This document shows positions 1-7,890 of a DNA stretch of 64,000 bases, in pieces. Position numbers and translations under genes: made by a program. Position 1 is the first letter of the stretch. Every line of letters begins with the position of its first letter. Location: contig NZ_FUYX01000003.1 in assembly GCF_900168195.1 (NCBI RefSeq), forward strand, positions 310,001 to 374,000, read 5' to 3'. Below the pieces are notes generated by a model. The model ran no database searches and was not told the DNA's origin. It worked only from the letters and a program-made list of their open reading frames with translations. The stretch is from Allobosea thiooxidans. GTDB taxonomy: Bacteria > Pseudomonadota > Alphaproteobacteria > Rhizobiales > Beijerinckiaceae.

Positions 1-1
1 G

Positions 2-1303
2 TTCGGCCATGTCGTGGTCGATGCCGAATGCGGCGAGGCCGAGCTGCAGCGCGTCGCGTTGCGTGTGCGCCAGCATCGCGTCTCGGTGGTCCTCAATCTC
101 GAAAACCTCGAAGCCGACGAGCAGTTGCGCGCCACCGCCGCCTTTCTCGGCGGGCTCTTCGATGTCGACCGTTCGCTCTGGTTCCCGATGCTGATCGTCG
201 TCGACGAAGCCCAGCTCTTCGCCCCCGTGATGGCGGGCGAGGCCTCGGACGAAGCGCGCCGGCTCTCGCTCGGCGCCATGACGAACCTGATGTGCCGCGG
301 CCGCAAGCGCGGCCTCGCCGGCGTGATCGCGACGCAGCGCCTCGCCAAGCTCGCCAAGAACGTCGCCGCGGAAGCCTCCAACTTCCTGATGGGCCGCACC
401 TTCCTCGACATCGACATGCAGCGCGCGGCCGACCTGCTCGGCATGGACCGGCGCCAGGCGGAGATGTTCCGAGACCTCGAGCGCGGCCAGTTCGTCGCGC
501 TCGGCCCGGCCCTGTCGAAGCGGCCTCTGCCGCTGAGGATCGGCGCCGTCTCCTCGGTCGACCGCGGTGGCGCGCCGGGGCTGATGCCGCTGCCCGAGCA
601 GGCGCCGGAAGAGGCCGGCAAGCTCATCTTCACGCCCGGCGAGGACGAGCCGCTGCCGATCGCGCGCACCATCCGCCCGGCGCCGCGTCCGCGCCCGAAT
701 CCGAGCGAAGTGCTGCGTCAGATCGAGAACTACCGCCCCGCCCCGCAGCCGGAGCCCGAGCCGGAGATCGAGCTCGAGCCGGCAGAGCGCGAGGCGATCA
801 TGGTCGAGATCCTGCGCGAGCTGATGGCCGATCCGGAGGCGCGCTCGCGCCAGGTCGCGGTGCTCTATCAGGATTTCACCGTGCGCTGCCGGATGCGCCG
901 GCTCGGCCGTACGCATCTGAGCCTGGAGGAATTCCGCCGGAGGCTCGCCGTGGCGCGGGCCGGCGTCAGCGACAGCGTCGCGGGCAGCGAAGGCTGGCAG
1001 GCGGCCGTCGATGCCTCCGGCACGCTGCCGGAGGATCTGCAGGGGCTGTTCCTCTACATCGCCCGCACCGCGATCGAGGGCAGGCCGTGCCCCAGCGATG
1101 CGGAGCTGGCCGAGGTCTATGGCAGCCACTCGCCGAGCCGGGCGCGGCGCCTGCTCGGCTATATCGAGGAGCGCGGCCTGATCGTCGTCCACACCGACTT
1201 CCGCGGGCAGCGGACACTTGCCCTGCCGACGCTCGGAGTCGAGACCGCGCCCGGCCTGGCCCAGCCGCGGACGGCCGGGGTGCCGCGCAGCGCCCGCGGC
1301 TGA
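2..1303 (+). CDS. HerA-like ATP-binding protein, 5' end missing
   Basis: The reading frame is open from base 2, so the gene starts before the window; 433 codons are visible and the Walker A region is outside. A hydrophobic strand ending in VVDEAQLF (about residue 65 of the visible part) is a Walker B motif. It is followed by a CRGRKRGLAGVIATQR stretch with a sensor/arginine-finger look, as in HerA/FtsK-type hexameric ATPases. The C-terminal 200 residues contain a proline- and glutamate-rich linker and a predicted winged-helix-like end (SRARRLLGYIEERGLIVV). Proteins of this kind are annotated as ATP-binding proteins or DUF853/HerA-like translocases; the substrate is not known. The family call is fairly sure, the role is not. 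Confidence 0.7.
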   Translation, partial: FGHVVVDAECGEAELQRVALRVRQHRVSVVLNLENLEADEQLRATAAFLGGLFDVDRSLWFPMLIVVDEAQLFAPVMAGEASDEARRLSLGAMTNLMCRGRKRGLAGVIATQRLAKLAKNVAAEASNFLMGRTFLDIDMQRAADLLGMDRRQAEMFRDLERGQFVALGPALSKRPLPLRIGAVSSVDRGGAPGLMPLPEQAPEEAGKLIFTPGEDEPLPIARTIRPAPRPRPNPSEVLRQIENYRPAPQPEPEPEIELEPAEREAIMVEILRELMADPEARSRQVAVLYQDFTVRCRMRRLGRTHLSLEEFRRRLAVARAGVSDSVAGSEGWQAAVDASGTLPEDLQGLFLYIARTAIEGRPCPSDAELAEVYGSHSPSRARRLLGYIEERGLIVVHTDFRGQRTLALPTLGVETAPGLAQPRTAGVPRSARG

Positions 1304-1329
1304 CCGGCTTCAGCTTTTCCGCCCCTCAA

Positions 1330-1432
1330 GTCGTCCCGGGCCTGCCCCGGGGTCCATGCCTCAGCGTCGACGATCGGAGTTCCGGCATGAATCCCGGATC
1401 TCCGCTTCGCTGCGTCCGGGGCGGCGCGCGCC
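1330..1432. repeat. Palindromic intergenic repeat, CCCGGGCCTGCCCCGGGG type
   Basis: The stretch begins GTCCCGGGCCTGCCCCGGGG and ends with ATCCCGGATCTCCGCTTCGC followed by GTCCGGGGCG, so the two ends are roughly complementary. The wording (cccggatctccgcttcgctgcgtccggg) is typical of short palindromic repeats dispersed between genes in Hyphomicrobiales. It lies just after the stop of the HerA-like gene. A transcript of either strand could fold into a long imperfect hairpin. Confidence 0.55.
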
Positions 1433-1478
1433 TCTTTCCAGGCCAGTATCTCTCCGAACGCTATGCGGCATCGGTTCG

Positions 1479-1493
1479 GTGACTTGAAGTCAC
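1479..1493. promoter_or_regulatory. Perfect 15-base palindrome, candidate operator of the aldo/keto reductase gene
   Basis: GTGACTTGAAGTCAC is a perfect inverted repeat (two 7-base arms around one G), 79 bases before the ATG at 1572. Its form suits a dimeric repressor or activator; the ACTTGAAGT core recalls MerR-family and similar operators, but no regulator gene is adjacent. I could not find a convincing -35/-10 pair around it. The palindrome is seen directly; the regulatory role is inference. Confidence 0.4.
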
Positions 1494-1571
1494 GAATGCT
1501 GTTCCATCCGGCCGACTAATCGCGGCCATGGACCGGCTCCATCTTCCACCCTCCAAAATGGAGATCGGACA

Positions 1572-2606
1572 ATGGAATACAGGCGATTGGGTGCATCGGG
1601 GTTGAAGGTCCCCGCCCTGAGTTTCGGCGCAGGCACCTTCGGGGGAACGGGGCCGCTCTTCGGCGCCTGGGGCAACACCGACGCCCAGGAAGCCCGCCGC
1701 CTCGTCGACATCTGCCTCGAAGCGGGACTCAACCTCTTCGACACGGCCGATGTCTATTCGAACGGCGCCTCCGAGGAAGTCCTCGGCGAGGCGATCAAGG
1801 GGCGGCGCCACAAGGTGCTGATCTCGACCAAGACCACCTTGCCGATGGGCGACGGCCCGAACGATGCCGGCTCCTCGCGCAGCCGGCTGATCAAGGCGAC
1901 CGAGGATGCGCTGCGCCGGCTCGGCACCGACCATATCGACCTGCTGCAGCTGCACGCCTTCGATGCCGGCACGCCGGTCGAGGAGGTTCTCTCGACGCTC
2001 GATGCGCTCGTCCGGGCCGGGAAGCTGCGCCATGTCGGCGTCTCCAACTTCTCCGGCTGGCAGCTGATGAAGTCGCTCGCCGCGGCCGAGCGCCATGGCT
2101 GGCCGCGCTATGCCGCGCATCAGGTCTACTACTCGCTCGTCGGACGCGACTATGAATGGGAGCTGATGCCGCTCGGTCTCGATCAGGGCGTCGGCGCGCT
2201 GGTCTGGAGCCCGCTCGGCTGGGGTCGCCTCACCGGCAAGATCCGGCGCGGCCAGCCGCTCCCGGCCGGCAGCCGCCTGCACGAGACCGCCGAATTCGGC
2301 CCACCGGTCGAGGAGGAACAGCTCTACGCCATCGTCGACGTGCTCGACGCCATCGCGCAGGAGACCGGCAAGAGCGTGCCGCAGGTCGCGATCAACTGGC
2401 TGCTGCAGCGCCCGACGGTCTCCTCGGTCATCATCGGGGCCCGCAACGAGCAGCAGCTGCGCGACAATCTCGGCGCCGTCGGCTGGAATCTGACGGCCGA
2501 GCAGATCGCGCGCCTCGATGCCGCGAGCGTCCGCACGGCCCCCTACCCCTACTCCCCCTATCGGCGGCAGGAAGGCTTCGCCCGCCTCAACCCGCCGCCG
2601 GTCTGA
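1572..2606 (+). CDS. Aldo/keto reductase
   Basis: This 344-residue protein has the NADPH-dependent (alpha/beta)8-barrel reductase fold. The catalytic tetrad is visible: D57 in FDTAD, Y62 in VYSNG, K87 in STKTT and H128 in LQLHAFD. The C-terminal signature VSSVIIGARNEQQLRDNL belongs to the cofactor-binding end. Length and sequence fit the AKR11/AKR12-like group related to YajO/Tas, which reduce aldehydes and ketones of uncertain physiological identity. It is monocistronic, preceded by a 15-base palindrome at 1479-1493 and followed by a repeat element, so it is probably regulated on its own. The substrate cannot be read from the sequence. Confidence 0.88.
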   Translation: MEYRRLGASGLKVPALSFGAGTFGGTGPLFGAWGNTDAQEARRLVDICLEAGLNLFDTADVYSNGASEEVLGEAIKGRRHKVLISTKTTLPMGDGPNDAGSSRSRLIKATEDALRRLGTDHIDLLQLHAFDAGTPVEEVLSTLDALVRAGKLRHVGVSNFSGWQLMKSLAAAERHGWPRYAAHQVYYSLVGRDYEWELMPLGLDQGVGALVWSPLGWGRLTGKIRRGQPLPAGSRLHETAEFGPPVEEEQLYAIVDVLDAIAQETGKSVPQVAINWLLQRPTVSSVIIGARNEQQLRDNLGAVGWNLTAEQIARLDAASVRTAPYPYSPYRRQEGFARLNPPPV

Positions 2607-2608
2607 TC

Positions 2609-2704
2609 CGTCATTGCGAGGAGCAAGGCGACGACGCAATCCAGCGGCTGCAGGGCCGAACGCTTCAGCCAGCCCCTGGATGGCTTCGCTTCGCCCGCCG
2701 TGAC
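2609..2704. repeat. Family A palindromic repeat (CGTCATTGCGAG...), copy 1
   Basis: The left arm reads CGTCATTGCGAGGAGCAAGG then CGACGACGCAATCCAG; the right arm (CTGGATGGCTTCGCTTCGCC then CGTGACGG) is a degenerate complement. The same element recurs at 7754, 11744, 26261 and 54927. This copy lies 3 bases after the aldo/keto reductase stop and before trpG, where it could act as a terminator-like hairpin. Confidence 0.7.
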
Positions 2705-2784
2705 GGCTGCGGCAGCGCCGCGCGAAACTTGACCAGCCCGCCTCGGAACGTGCATGACCTGTGGCCGTACTCACAGGTCCGGCC

Positions 2785-3402
2785 ATGCGCGTTCTGTTGA
2801 TCGACAACTACGACAGCTTCACCTGGAACCTGGTCCACCTGATCGGTGGGCTCGGGGCCGAGGTCGATGTCTGGCGTAACGACGCGCTCACCGTCGACGA
2901 GGCGCTGGCCGGCGATCACGATGCGATCGTGCTCTCGCCCGGTCCCTGCACGCCGAACGAGGCCGGAATCTGCCTCGATCTCGTCCGGCAGGGCGCAGCC
3001 GCCAAGCCGATCTTCGGCGTCTGCCTCGGCCTGCAGGCAATGGGCCAGGCCTTCGGCGGCGAGGTCGTGCGTGCCCCGATCCCGATGCACGGCAAGGTCT
3101 CGCCGATCCGGCACAAGGCGCGCGGCCTGTTCCGCGGCATCAACGGGCCGCTGCAGGCGACGCGCTATCATTCGCTCATCGTCGACCGCGACAGCTGCCC
3201 GACCGTCTTCGATGTCGAGGCGGAGACCGATGACGGCCTGATCATGGCGCTCTCGCACCGGGAGCTGCCGATTCATGGCGTCCAGTTCCACCCCGAGAGC
3301 ATCGCCTCCGAGCACGGCGCGACGATCCTGCGGAACTTCCTCGACCTCGCCCAGCAATGGCGCAGCGAGCACCAAGCCGCCGCCCTGATCCCGTCAGCCT
3401 GA
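2785..3402 (+). CDS. trpG: Anthranilate synthase component II (glutamine amidotransferase)
   Basis: The protein supplies ammonia from glutamine to TrpE (or PabB) for anthranilate synthesis. It is a class I glutamine amidotransferase of 205 residues: nucleophile C80 in GVCLGLQ and the H169/E171 pair in QFHPES complete the triad, and MHGK and RYHSL are typical of TrpG/PabA. I chose the ATG at 2785, which gives the canonical start MRVLLIDNYDSF; an in-frame GTG 24 bases earlier is possible. trpD follows after 15 bases. No trpE lies upstream, so the large subunit is encoded elsewhere. The protein may serve both tryptophan and folate pathways. Confidence 0.93.
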   Translation: MRVLLIDNYDSFTWNLVHLIGGLGAEVDVWRNDALTVDEALAGDHDAIVLSPGPCTPNEAGICLDLVRQGAAAKPIFGVCLGLQAMGQAFGGEVVRAPIPMHGKVSPIRHKARGLFRGINGPLQATRYHSLIVDRDSCPTVFDVEAETDDGLIMALSHRELPIHGVQFHPESIASEHGATILRNFLDLAQQWRSEHQAAALIPSA

Positions 3403-3417
3403 TTCCGCAGAGCAACC

Positions 3418-4431
3418 ATGGACGACTTCAAACCCTTCATCGCCAAGGTCGCAACCGGCGCGGCGCTCTCGCGCGAAGAGGCGCGCGACGCCTTCGACAC
3501 GATTCTTTCGGGCGAAGTGACGAACGCACAATCGGCCGCCTTCCTGATGGCGCTGCGCGTGCGCGGCGAGACGATCGACGAGATCGCCGGCGCCGTCGGC
3601 GCCATGCGCGGCAAGATGCTGCCGGTCAAGGCGCCACCGGAGGCCATCGACATCGTCGGGACCGGAGGCGATTCCTCCGGCTCCTACAACGTCTCGACAC
3701 TGGCCTCGATCATCACGGCCGCCTGCGGCGTGCCGGTGGCCAAGCACGGCAACCGCGCGGCCTCCTCGCGTTCCGGCGCGGCCGACGTGCTGACCGCGCT
3801 CGGCGTCAAGGTCGGGCTCGATTCCGCCGGCACGGAACGCTGCATCCGCGAAGCCGGGGTCGGCTTCATGTTCGCGCCGACGCATCACGCCTCGATGCGC
3901 CATGTCGCGCCGGTGCGTACCGAGCTTGGCACGCGCACGATCTTCAATCTGCTCGGCCCGCTCTCCAACCCCGCCGGGGTGAAGCGCCAGCTGATCGGCG
4001 CCTTCTCCGAGACCTGGCTCGAGCCGATGGTCAAGGTGCTGGCCTCGCTCGGCTCGACCCGCGTCTGGGCCGTGCACGGTTCGGACGGGCTCGACGAAAT
4101 CACCACGACCGGCCCGACCCGCGTCGTTTCGCTGGAAAACGGCAGGATCGAGAGCTTTTCGATCAGCCCGAGCGATGTCGGCATCGCGCCCGCCCGGCCC
4201 GAGGATCTGCGCGGCGGCGAGCCCGAGCAGAACGCGGCCGCGCTGAATGCCGTGCTCGCCGGCGAGAAGACGGCCTTCCGCGATATCGCCGCCTTCAATG
4301 CGGCCGCGGCGCTGCTCGTCGCCGGCGTGGCCAGCGACCTGAAGGACGGCTTCGCGCGGGCTTCGGCCGCGCTCGATTCCGGCAAGGCCAAGGCGACGCT
4401 CGACGCGCTCGTCAAAGCCTCGAACGCGTGA
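3418..4431 (+). CDS. trpD: Anthranilate phosphoribosyltransferase
   Basis: The enzyme joins anthranilate to 5-phosphoribosyl-1-pyrophosphate, the second step of tryptophan synthesis, in the cytoplasm. It has 337 residues, the usual length for a stand-alone TrpD. The PRPP-binding glycine-rich loop [14 protein letters not shown] is at 81-94, followed by [17 protein letters not shown], which holds the anthranilate and magnesium contacts. The ATG at 3418 lies 15 bases after trpG and trpC follows after 7 bases, so the three genes form one operon. Confidence 0.96.
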   Translation: MDDFKPFIAKVATGAALSREEARDAFDTILSGEVTNAQSAAFLMALRVRGETIDEIAGAVGAMRGKMLPVKAPPEAIDIVGTGGDSSGSYNVSTLASIITAACGVPVAKHGNRAASSRSGAADVLTALGVKVGLDSAGTERCIREAGVGFMFAPTHHASMRHVAPVRTELGTRTIFNLLGPLSNPAGVKRQLIGAFSETWLEPMVKVLASLGSTRVWAVHGSDGLDEITTTGPTRVVSLENGRIESFSISPSDVGIAPARPEDLRGGEPEQNAAALNAVLAGEKTAFRDIAAFNAAAALLVAGVASDLKDGFARASAALDSGKAKATLDALVKASNA

Positions 4432-4438
4432 GGGCGGC

Positions 4439-5251
4439 ATGACCGACATCCTCGCCAGGATCGAAGCCTACAAGCGGAACGAGATCGCCGCCGCCAAGGC
4501 TGCTGTTCCGCCGGCCGAAATCGAGCGGCGCGCCCGTGCTGCCTCCAAGCCGCGCGGCTTCGCCGATGCGCTGGCTGCCAAGCTCACTCAGGGCCAGCCG
4601 GCCCTGATCGCCGAGATCAAGAAGGCGAGCCCGTCCAAGGGGCTGATCCGCGCCGATTTCGACCCGCCCTCGCTCGCCCGCGCCTATGCCGCGGGCGGTG
4701 CGGCCTGCCTCTCCGTGCTGACCGACGCCCCCTCCTTCCAGGGCCGGCCGGAATTCCTGACAGAGGCGCGCGAGGCTTCCGGCCTGCCGGCGCTGCGCAA
4801 GGATTTCCTCTACGACCCCTATCAGGTCTACGAGGCGCGCAGCTGGGGCGCCGACTGCATCCTGATCATCATGGCGGGCGTCGACGACGACACCGCCAGG
4901 GCTCTGAACGAGACCGCGCGCGAGCTCGGCATGGACGTGCTCGTCGAGGTCCATGACGACGCCGAGCTCGACCGGGCGCTCGCGCTCGAGAGCCGGCTGC
5001 TCGGCATCAACAACCGCGACCTGCGCAGCTTCCATGTCGATCTCGCGGTGACGGAACGGCTGGCGCCGCGCGTGCCGGCCGACCGCATCGTCATCGGCGA
5101 GAGCGGCATCTTCACCTATGCCGACATTCAGCGGCTCAACCAGGTTCGCGTGAACACCTTCCTCGTCGGCGAGAGCCTGATGCGGCAGGCCGACGTCACC
5201 GCAGCGACGCGCACGCTGCTGACCGGCCGGGCGCAAGAGAGCGCGGCGTGA
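4439..5251 (+). CDS. trpC: Indole-3-glycerol phosphate synthase
   Basis: It converts carboxyphenylaminodeoxyribulose phosphate to indole-3-glycerol phosphate. This is a stand-alone 270-residue TIM barrel, not fused to Trp[11 protein letters not shown] at 59-68 contains the catalytic lysine, and [12 protein letters not shown] and IGESGIFT are the later phosphate-binding and catalytic strands. The stop overlaps the GTG start of moaC (GTGA), so translation of the two is probably coupled, tying the trp genes to molybdenum cofactor genes in one transcript. Confidence 0.96.
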   Translation: MTDILARIEAYKRNEIAAAKAAVPPAEIERRARAASKPRGFADALAAKLTQGQPALIAEIKKASPSKGLIRADFDPPSLARAYAAGGAACLSVLTDAPSFQGRPEFLTEAREASGLPALRKDFLYDPYQVYEARSWGADCILIIMAGVDDDTARALNETARELGMDVLVEVHDDAELDRALALESRLLGINNRDLRSFHVDLAVTERLAPRVPADRIVIGESGIFTYADIQRLNQVRVNTFLVGESLMRQADVTAATRTLLTGRAQESAA

Positions 5252-5730
5252 GCCGGCTCAGCCATCTTGATGCCCAGGGCCAGGCGCATATGGTCGATGT
5301 CGGCGGCAAGGCCGAGACGACCCGCACGGCCATAGCCGAGGGCCAGGTCGTGATGGCGCCGGAGACGATCGCGATCGTGCGCGACGGCAACGCCAAGAAG
5401 GGCGACGTGCTCGGCACTGCGCGCCTCGCCGGCATCATGGCGGCCAAGCGCACGCATGAGCTGATCCCGCTCTGCCATCCGCTGCTGCTCAGCAAGATCG
5501 CCGTCGATCTCACCATCGACGAGGCCCTGCCGGGCGTGCGCGTGCGCGCCGAGGTCAGGATGAAAGGGCAGACCGGCGTCGAGATGGAGGCGTTGACCGC
5601 CGTCTCCGTCGCCTGCCTCACCGTCTACGACATGGTCAAGGCGGTCGACCGGGCGATGCGGATCGAGAACATCCGGCTCATGCACAAATCCGGCGGCCAG
5701 TCCGGCGATTACGACGCAAAGGCCCTCTGA
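5248..5730 (+). CDS. moaC: Cyclic pyranopterin monophosphate synthase
   Basis: MoaC makes cyclic pyranopterin monophosphate from the 3',8-cyclo-GTP product of MoaA, the first stage of molybdenum cofactor synthesis. The 160-residue protein shows the family motifs [14 protein letters not shown] near the N terminus, [12 protein letters not shown] in the middle and [20 protein letters not shown] followed by KAVD, which includes the active-site aspartate and lysine. The start is a GTG overlapping the trpC stop by 4 bases. The next gene, moeA, begins at the last base of its stop codon. moaA is not in the window. Confidence 0.95.
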   Translation: MSRLSHLDAQGQAHMVDVGGKAETTRTAIAEGQVVMAPETIAIVRDGNAKKGDVLGTARLAGIMAAKRTHELIPLCHPLLLSKIAVDLTIDEALPGVRVRAEVRMKGQTGVEMEALTAVSVACLTVYDMVKAVDRAMRIENIRLMHKSGGQSGDYDAKAL

Positions 5731-6941
5731 TGGCGCTCACCCCGGTCCCCGTTGCGCGCAAGGCGCTGCTCGACAGCATCCTGGGGCCGACGGAGGCGGA
5801 AACGCTGCCGCTGGCGCAATGCGCCTGGCGGGTGCTGGCCGGCGACCTGAAGGCGCTGCGGACCCAGCCCCCCTTCGCCAACTCGGCCATGGACGGCTAT
5901 GCGGTGCGTGGCGACGACATGGCGGAAGGCGCGCCCCTCGCCGTGATCGGCGAATCCGCCGCGGGCCGGGCCTTCGAAGGATCGGTCGGCCCGGGCCAAG
6001 CCGTGCGCATCTTCACCGGCGCGCCGATGCCTGATGGAGCCGACACCATCCTGATCCAGGAAGATGCCGACGGCGTCGGCAGCCCGACGATCCGCGTAAG
6101 GGTGCCGCCGGCCAAGGGCAAGTTCCTGCGGGCGGCGGGGCTGGATTTCCGCGAGGGCGACGCGCTGCTGTCGGCCGGGCGGGTGCTCGACAGCGCGGCG
6201 CTGGGGCTCGCCGCCGCGATGGGCCATCCTTCGCTGCCGGTCCACCGCAAGCCGCGCGTCGCGATCCTCGCCACCGGCGACGAATTGGTGGCCCCGGGCG
6301 AGCCGGTGGGGCGCGACCAGATCGTAGCCTCGAACTCGTTCTCGCTGGCCGCGCTGGTCGAGAAGGCGGGCGGCACCGTGCTCGATCTCGGCATCGCCCG
6401 CGACGACCATGCCGACCTCGCCGCCAAGATCGCCCTGGCGCGGACGGCCGAAGCCGACGTGCTGATCACGCTGGGCGGCGCCTCGGTCGGCGCGCATGAC
6501 CTCGTGCAGGAGGCGCTGACGCGGGCGGGCATGTCGCTCGGCTTCTGGAAGATCGCGATGCGCCCCGGCAAGCCGATGATGACCGGCCGGCTCGGCCGCA
6601 TGGTGGTCGTCGGCCTGCCCGGCAACCCGGTCTCCTCGATCGTCTGCGGCCATCTCTTCGTGCTGCCGCTGGTCGAGGCCCTGCTCGGCATCGCCGATGC
6701 CGATCGTGACCGCAGCATCCCTGCCCTGCTGGGGCGCGACATGCCGGGCAATGACGAGCGCGAGGACTATCTGCGCTCCGAGCTTTCGCTGACGCCGGAT
6801 GGCTGGGTGGCGACGCCCTTCGACCGCCAGGATTCCTCGATGCTCGGCACGCTGGCGCGGGCCCAGGCGCTGACGATCCGACCGGCTTTCGCCGCGCCGG
6901 CGAAGAAGGGCGAGCCCTGCCGGATCCTGCCGCTGCGGTAG
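5730..6941 (+). CDS. moeA: Molybdopterin molybdenumtransferase
   Basis: MoeA inserts molybdate into adenylylated molybdopterin, the last step of cofactor synthesis. At 403 residues it has the normal length and all subdomains. An N-terminal region contains [13 protein letters not shown], the beta-rich segment contains [16 protein letters not shown], the MogA-like domain contains ATGDELV and [11 protein letters not shown], and [11 protein letters not shown] sits near the end. Its ATG shares one base with the moaC stop (TGATG), so the two are translationally coupled. It ends 92 bases before lexA. Confidence 0.95.
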   Translation: MALTPVPVARKALLDSILGPTEAETLPLAQCAWRVLAGDLKALRTQPPFANSAMDGYAVRGDDMAEGAPLAVIGESAAGRAFEGSVGPGQAVRIFTGAPMPDGADTILIQEDADGVGSPTIRVRVPPAKGKFLRAAGLDFREGDALLSAGRVLDSAALGLAAAMGHPSLPVHRKPRVAILATGDELVAPGEPVGRDQIVASNSFSLAALVEKAGGTVLDLGIARDDHADLAAKIALARTAEADVLITLGGASVGAHDLVQEALTRAGMSLGFWKIAMRPGKPMMTGRLGRMVVVGLPGNPVSSIVCGHLFVLPLVEALLGIADADRDRSIPALLGRDMPGNDEREDYLRSELSLTPDGWVATPFDRQDSSMLGTLARAQALTIRPAFAAPAKKGEPCRILPLR

Positions 6942-6957
6942 CCTGCAGGTCGCCTGC

Positions 6958-7001
6958 TTGCGGAACACATGCAGAACGCGTATGGTGTTCGTGCTTTGTT
7001 T
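6958..7001 (+). promoter_or_regulatory. lexA promoter with two LexA boxes
   Basis: A candidate -35 TTGCGG (6958-6963) and -10 TATGGT (6981-6986) are 17 bases apart. GAAC-N7-GAAC at 6963-6977 is a perfect alphaproteobacterial LexA box (reverse of GTTC-N7-GTTC) and fills the spacer. A second near-perfect box, GTTC-N7-GTTT, at 6987-7001 begins right after the -10. LexA bound here would block RNA polymerase, giving the expected autoregulation. The boxes are seen directly; promoter hexamers are inferred. The same layout recurs at 36167-36209. Confidence 0.85.
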
Positions 7002-7033
7002 CGAATCTGCCTTTCAAGAGGCTGGCGGGGATC

Positions 7034-7744
7034 ATGCTGACACGCAAGCAACACGAACTCCTGCGCTTCATCCAGGAACGCTTGCGCGAGAGCGGTGTGC
7101 CGCCCTCCTTCGACGAGATGAAGGACGCGCTCGACCTCCGCTCGAAATCCGGCATCCATCGGCTGATCATGGCGCTGGAGGAGCGCGGCTTCATCCGCCG
7201 CCTGCCGAACCGGGCGCGCGCGCTCGAGATCATCAAGATGCCGGACGGGCTCGGCGCCCCGCAGCAGCGCGGCCGCTTCAGCCCGGCCGTCGTCCAGGGC
7301 GGCCTCGGCGCGCAAACCAATCTCGGCAAGCCCCGCCCCGGTGCCGACGACGACAGCCGTGGCGTCATATCGATCCCGGTCATGGGTCGCATCGCGGCCG
7401 GCACGCCGATCTCGGCGATCCAGAACCGCAGTCACACCGTCTCGCTGCCGCCCGACATGCTCGGCTCCGGCGAGCATTATGCGCTCGAGGTGCGCGGCGA
7501 CTCGATGGTCGAGGCCGGCATCCTCGACGGCGACACGGTCGTCATCCGCAGACAGGATACGGCCAATACCGGCGATATCGTCGTCGCACTGATCGACGAC
7601 GAGGAGGCGACGCTGAAGCGGCTGCGCAAGCGCGGCTCCTCGATCGCGCTCGAGGCCGCGAACCCGGCCTATGAAACCCGTGTGCTCGGGCCGGACCGGG
7701 TCAAGATCCAGGGGCGGCTGGTCAATCTGATGCGGCGCTATTAG
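7034..7744 (+). CDS. lexA: LexA, SOS repressor and self-cleaving peptidase
   Basis: LexA represses DNA repair genes until RecA filaments stimulate its self-cleavage. Residues 1-65 are the winged helix-turn-helix ([12 protein letters not shown], then [11 protein letters not shown]). A 50-residue linker, longer than in Escherichia coli and usual for alphaproteobacteria, leads to the S24 peptidase domain. The scissile bond is A122-G123 in GRIAAGTP, with catalytic S157 in GDSM and K195 in ATLKR. The start is supported by GGCGGGG just upstream. Two LexA boxes overlap its promoter. It is convergent with comEC, with a family A repeat between. Confidence 0.97.
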   Translation: MLTRKQHELLRFIQERLRESGVPPSFDEMKDALDLRSKSGIHRLIMALEERGFIRRLPNRARALEIIKMPDGLGAPQQRGRFSPAVVQGGLGAQTNLGKPRPGADDDSRGVISIPVMGRIAAGTPISAIQNRSHTVSLPPDMLGSGEHYALEVRGDSMVEAGILDGDTVVIRRQDTANTGDIVVALIDDEEATLKRLRKRGSSIALEAANPAYETRVLGPDRVKIQGRLVNLMRRY

Positions 7745-7753
7745 ATCGCGAAC

Positions 7754-7853
7754 CGTCATTGCGAGCGCAAGCGAACCAATTCAGGGGGACGGGGTGAGAC
7801 GTTCAACCCGGTACCCGCTGGATTGCTTCGTCGCTTCGCTCCTCGCAATGACG
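7754..7853. repeat. Family A palindromic repeat, copy 2
   Basis: CGTCATTGCGAGCGCAAGCG opens the element and CTGGATTGCTTCGTCGCTTC then GCTCCTCGCAATGACG closes it. The two ends are complementary over CGTCATTGCGAG. It fills the gap between the convergent genes lexA and comEC, a position suited to a bidirectional terminator. Confidence 0.75.
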
Positions 7854-7890
7854 GCCAGCGATGGCGCACGCCCGGCTTGACCGGCGGCTG

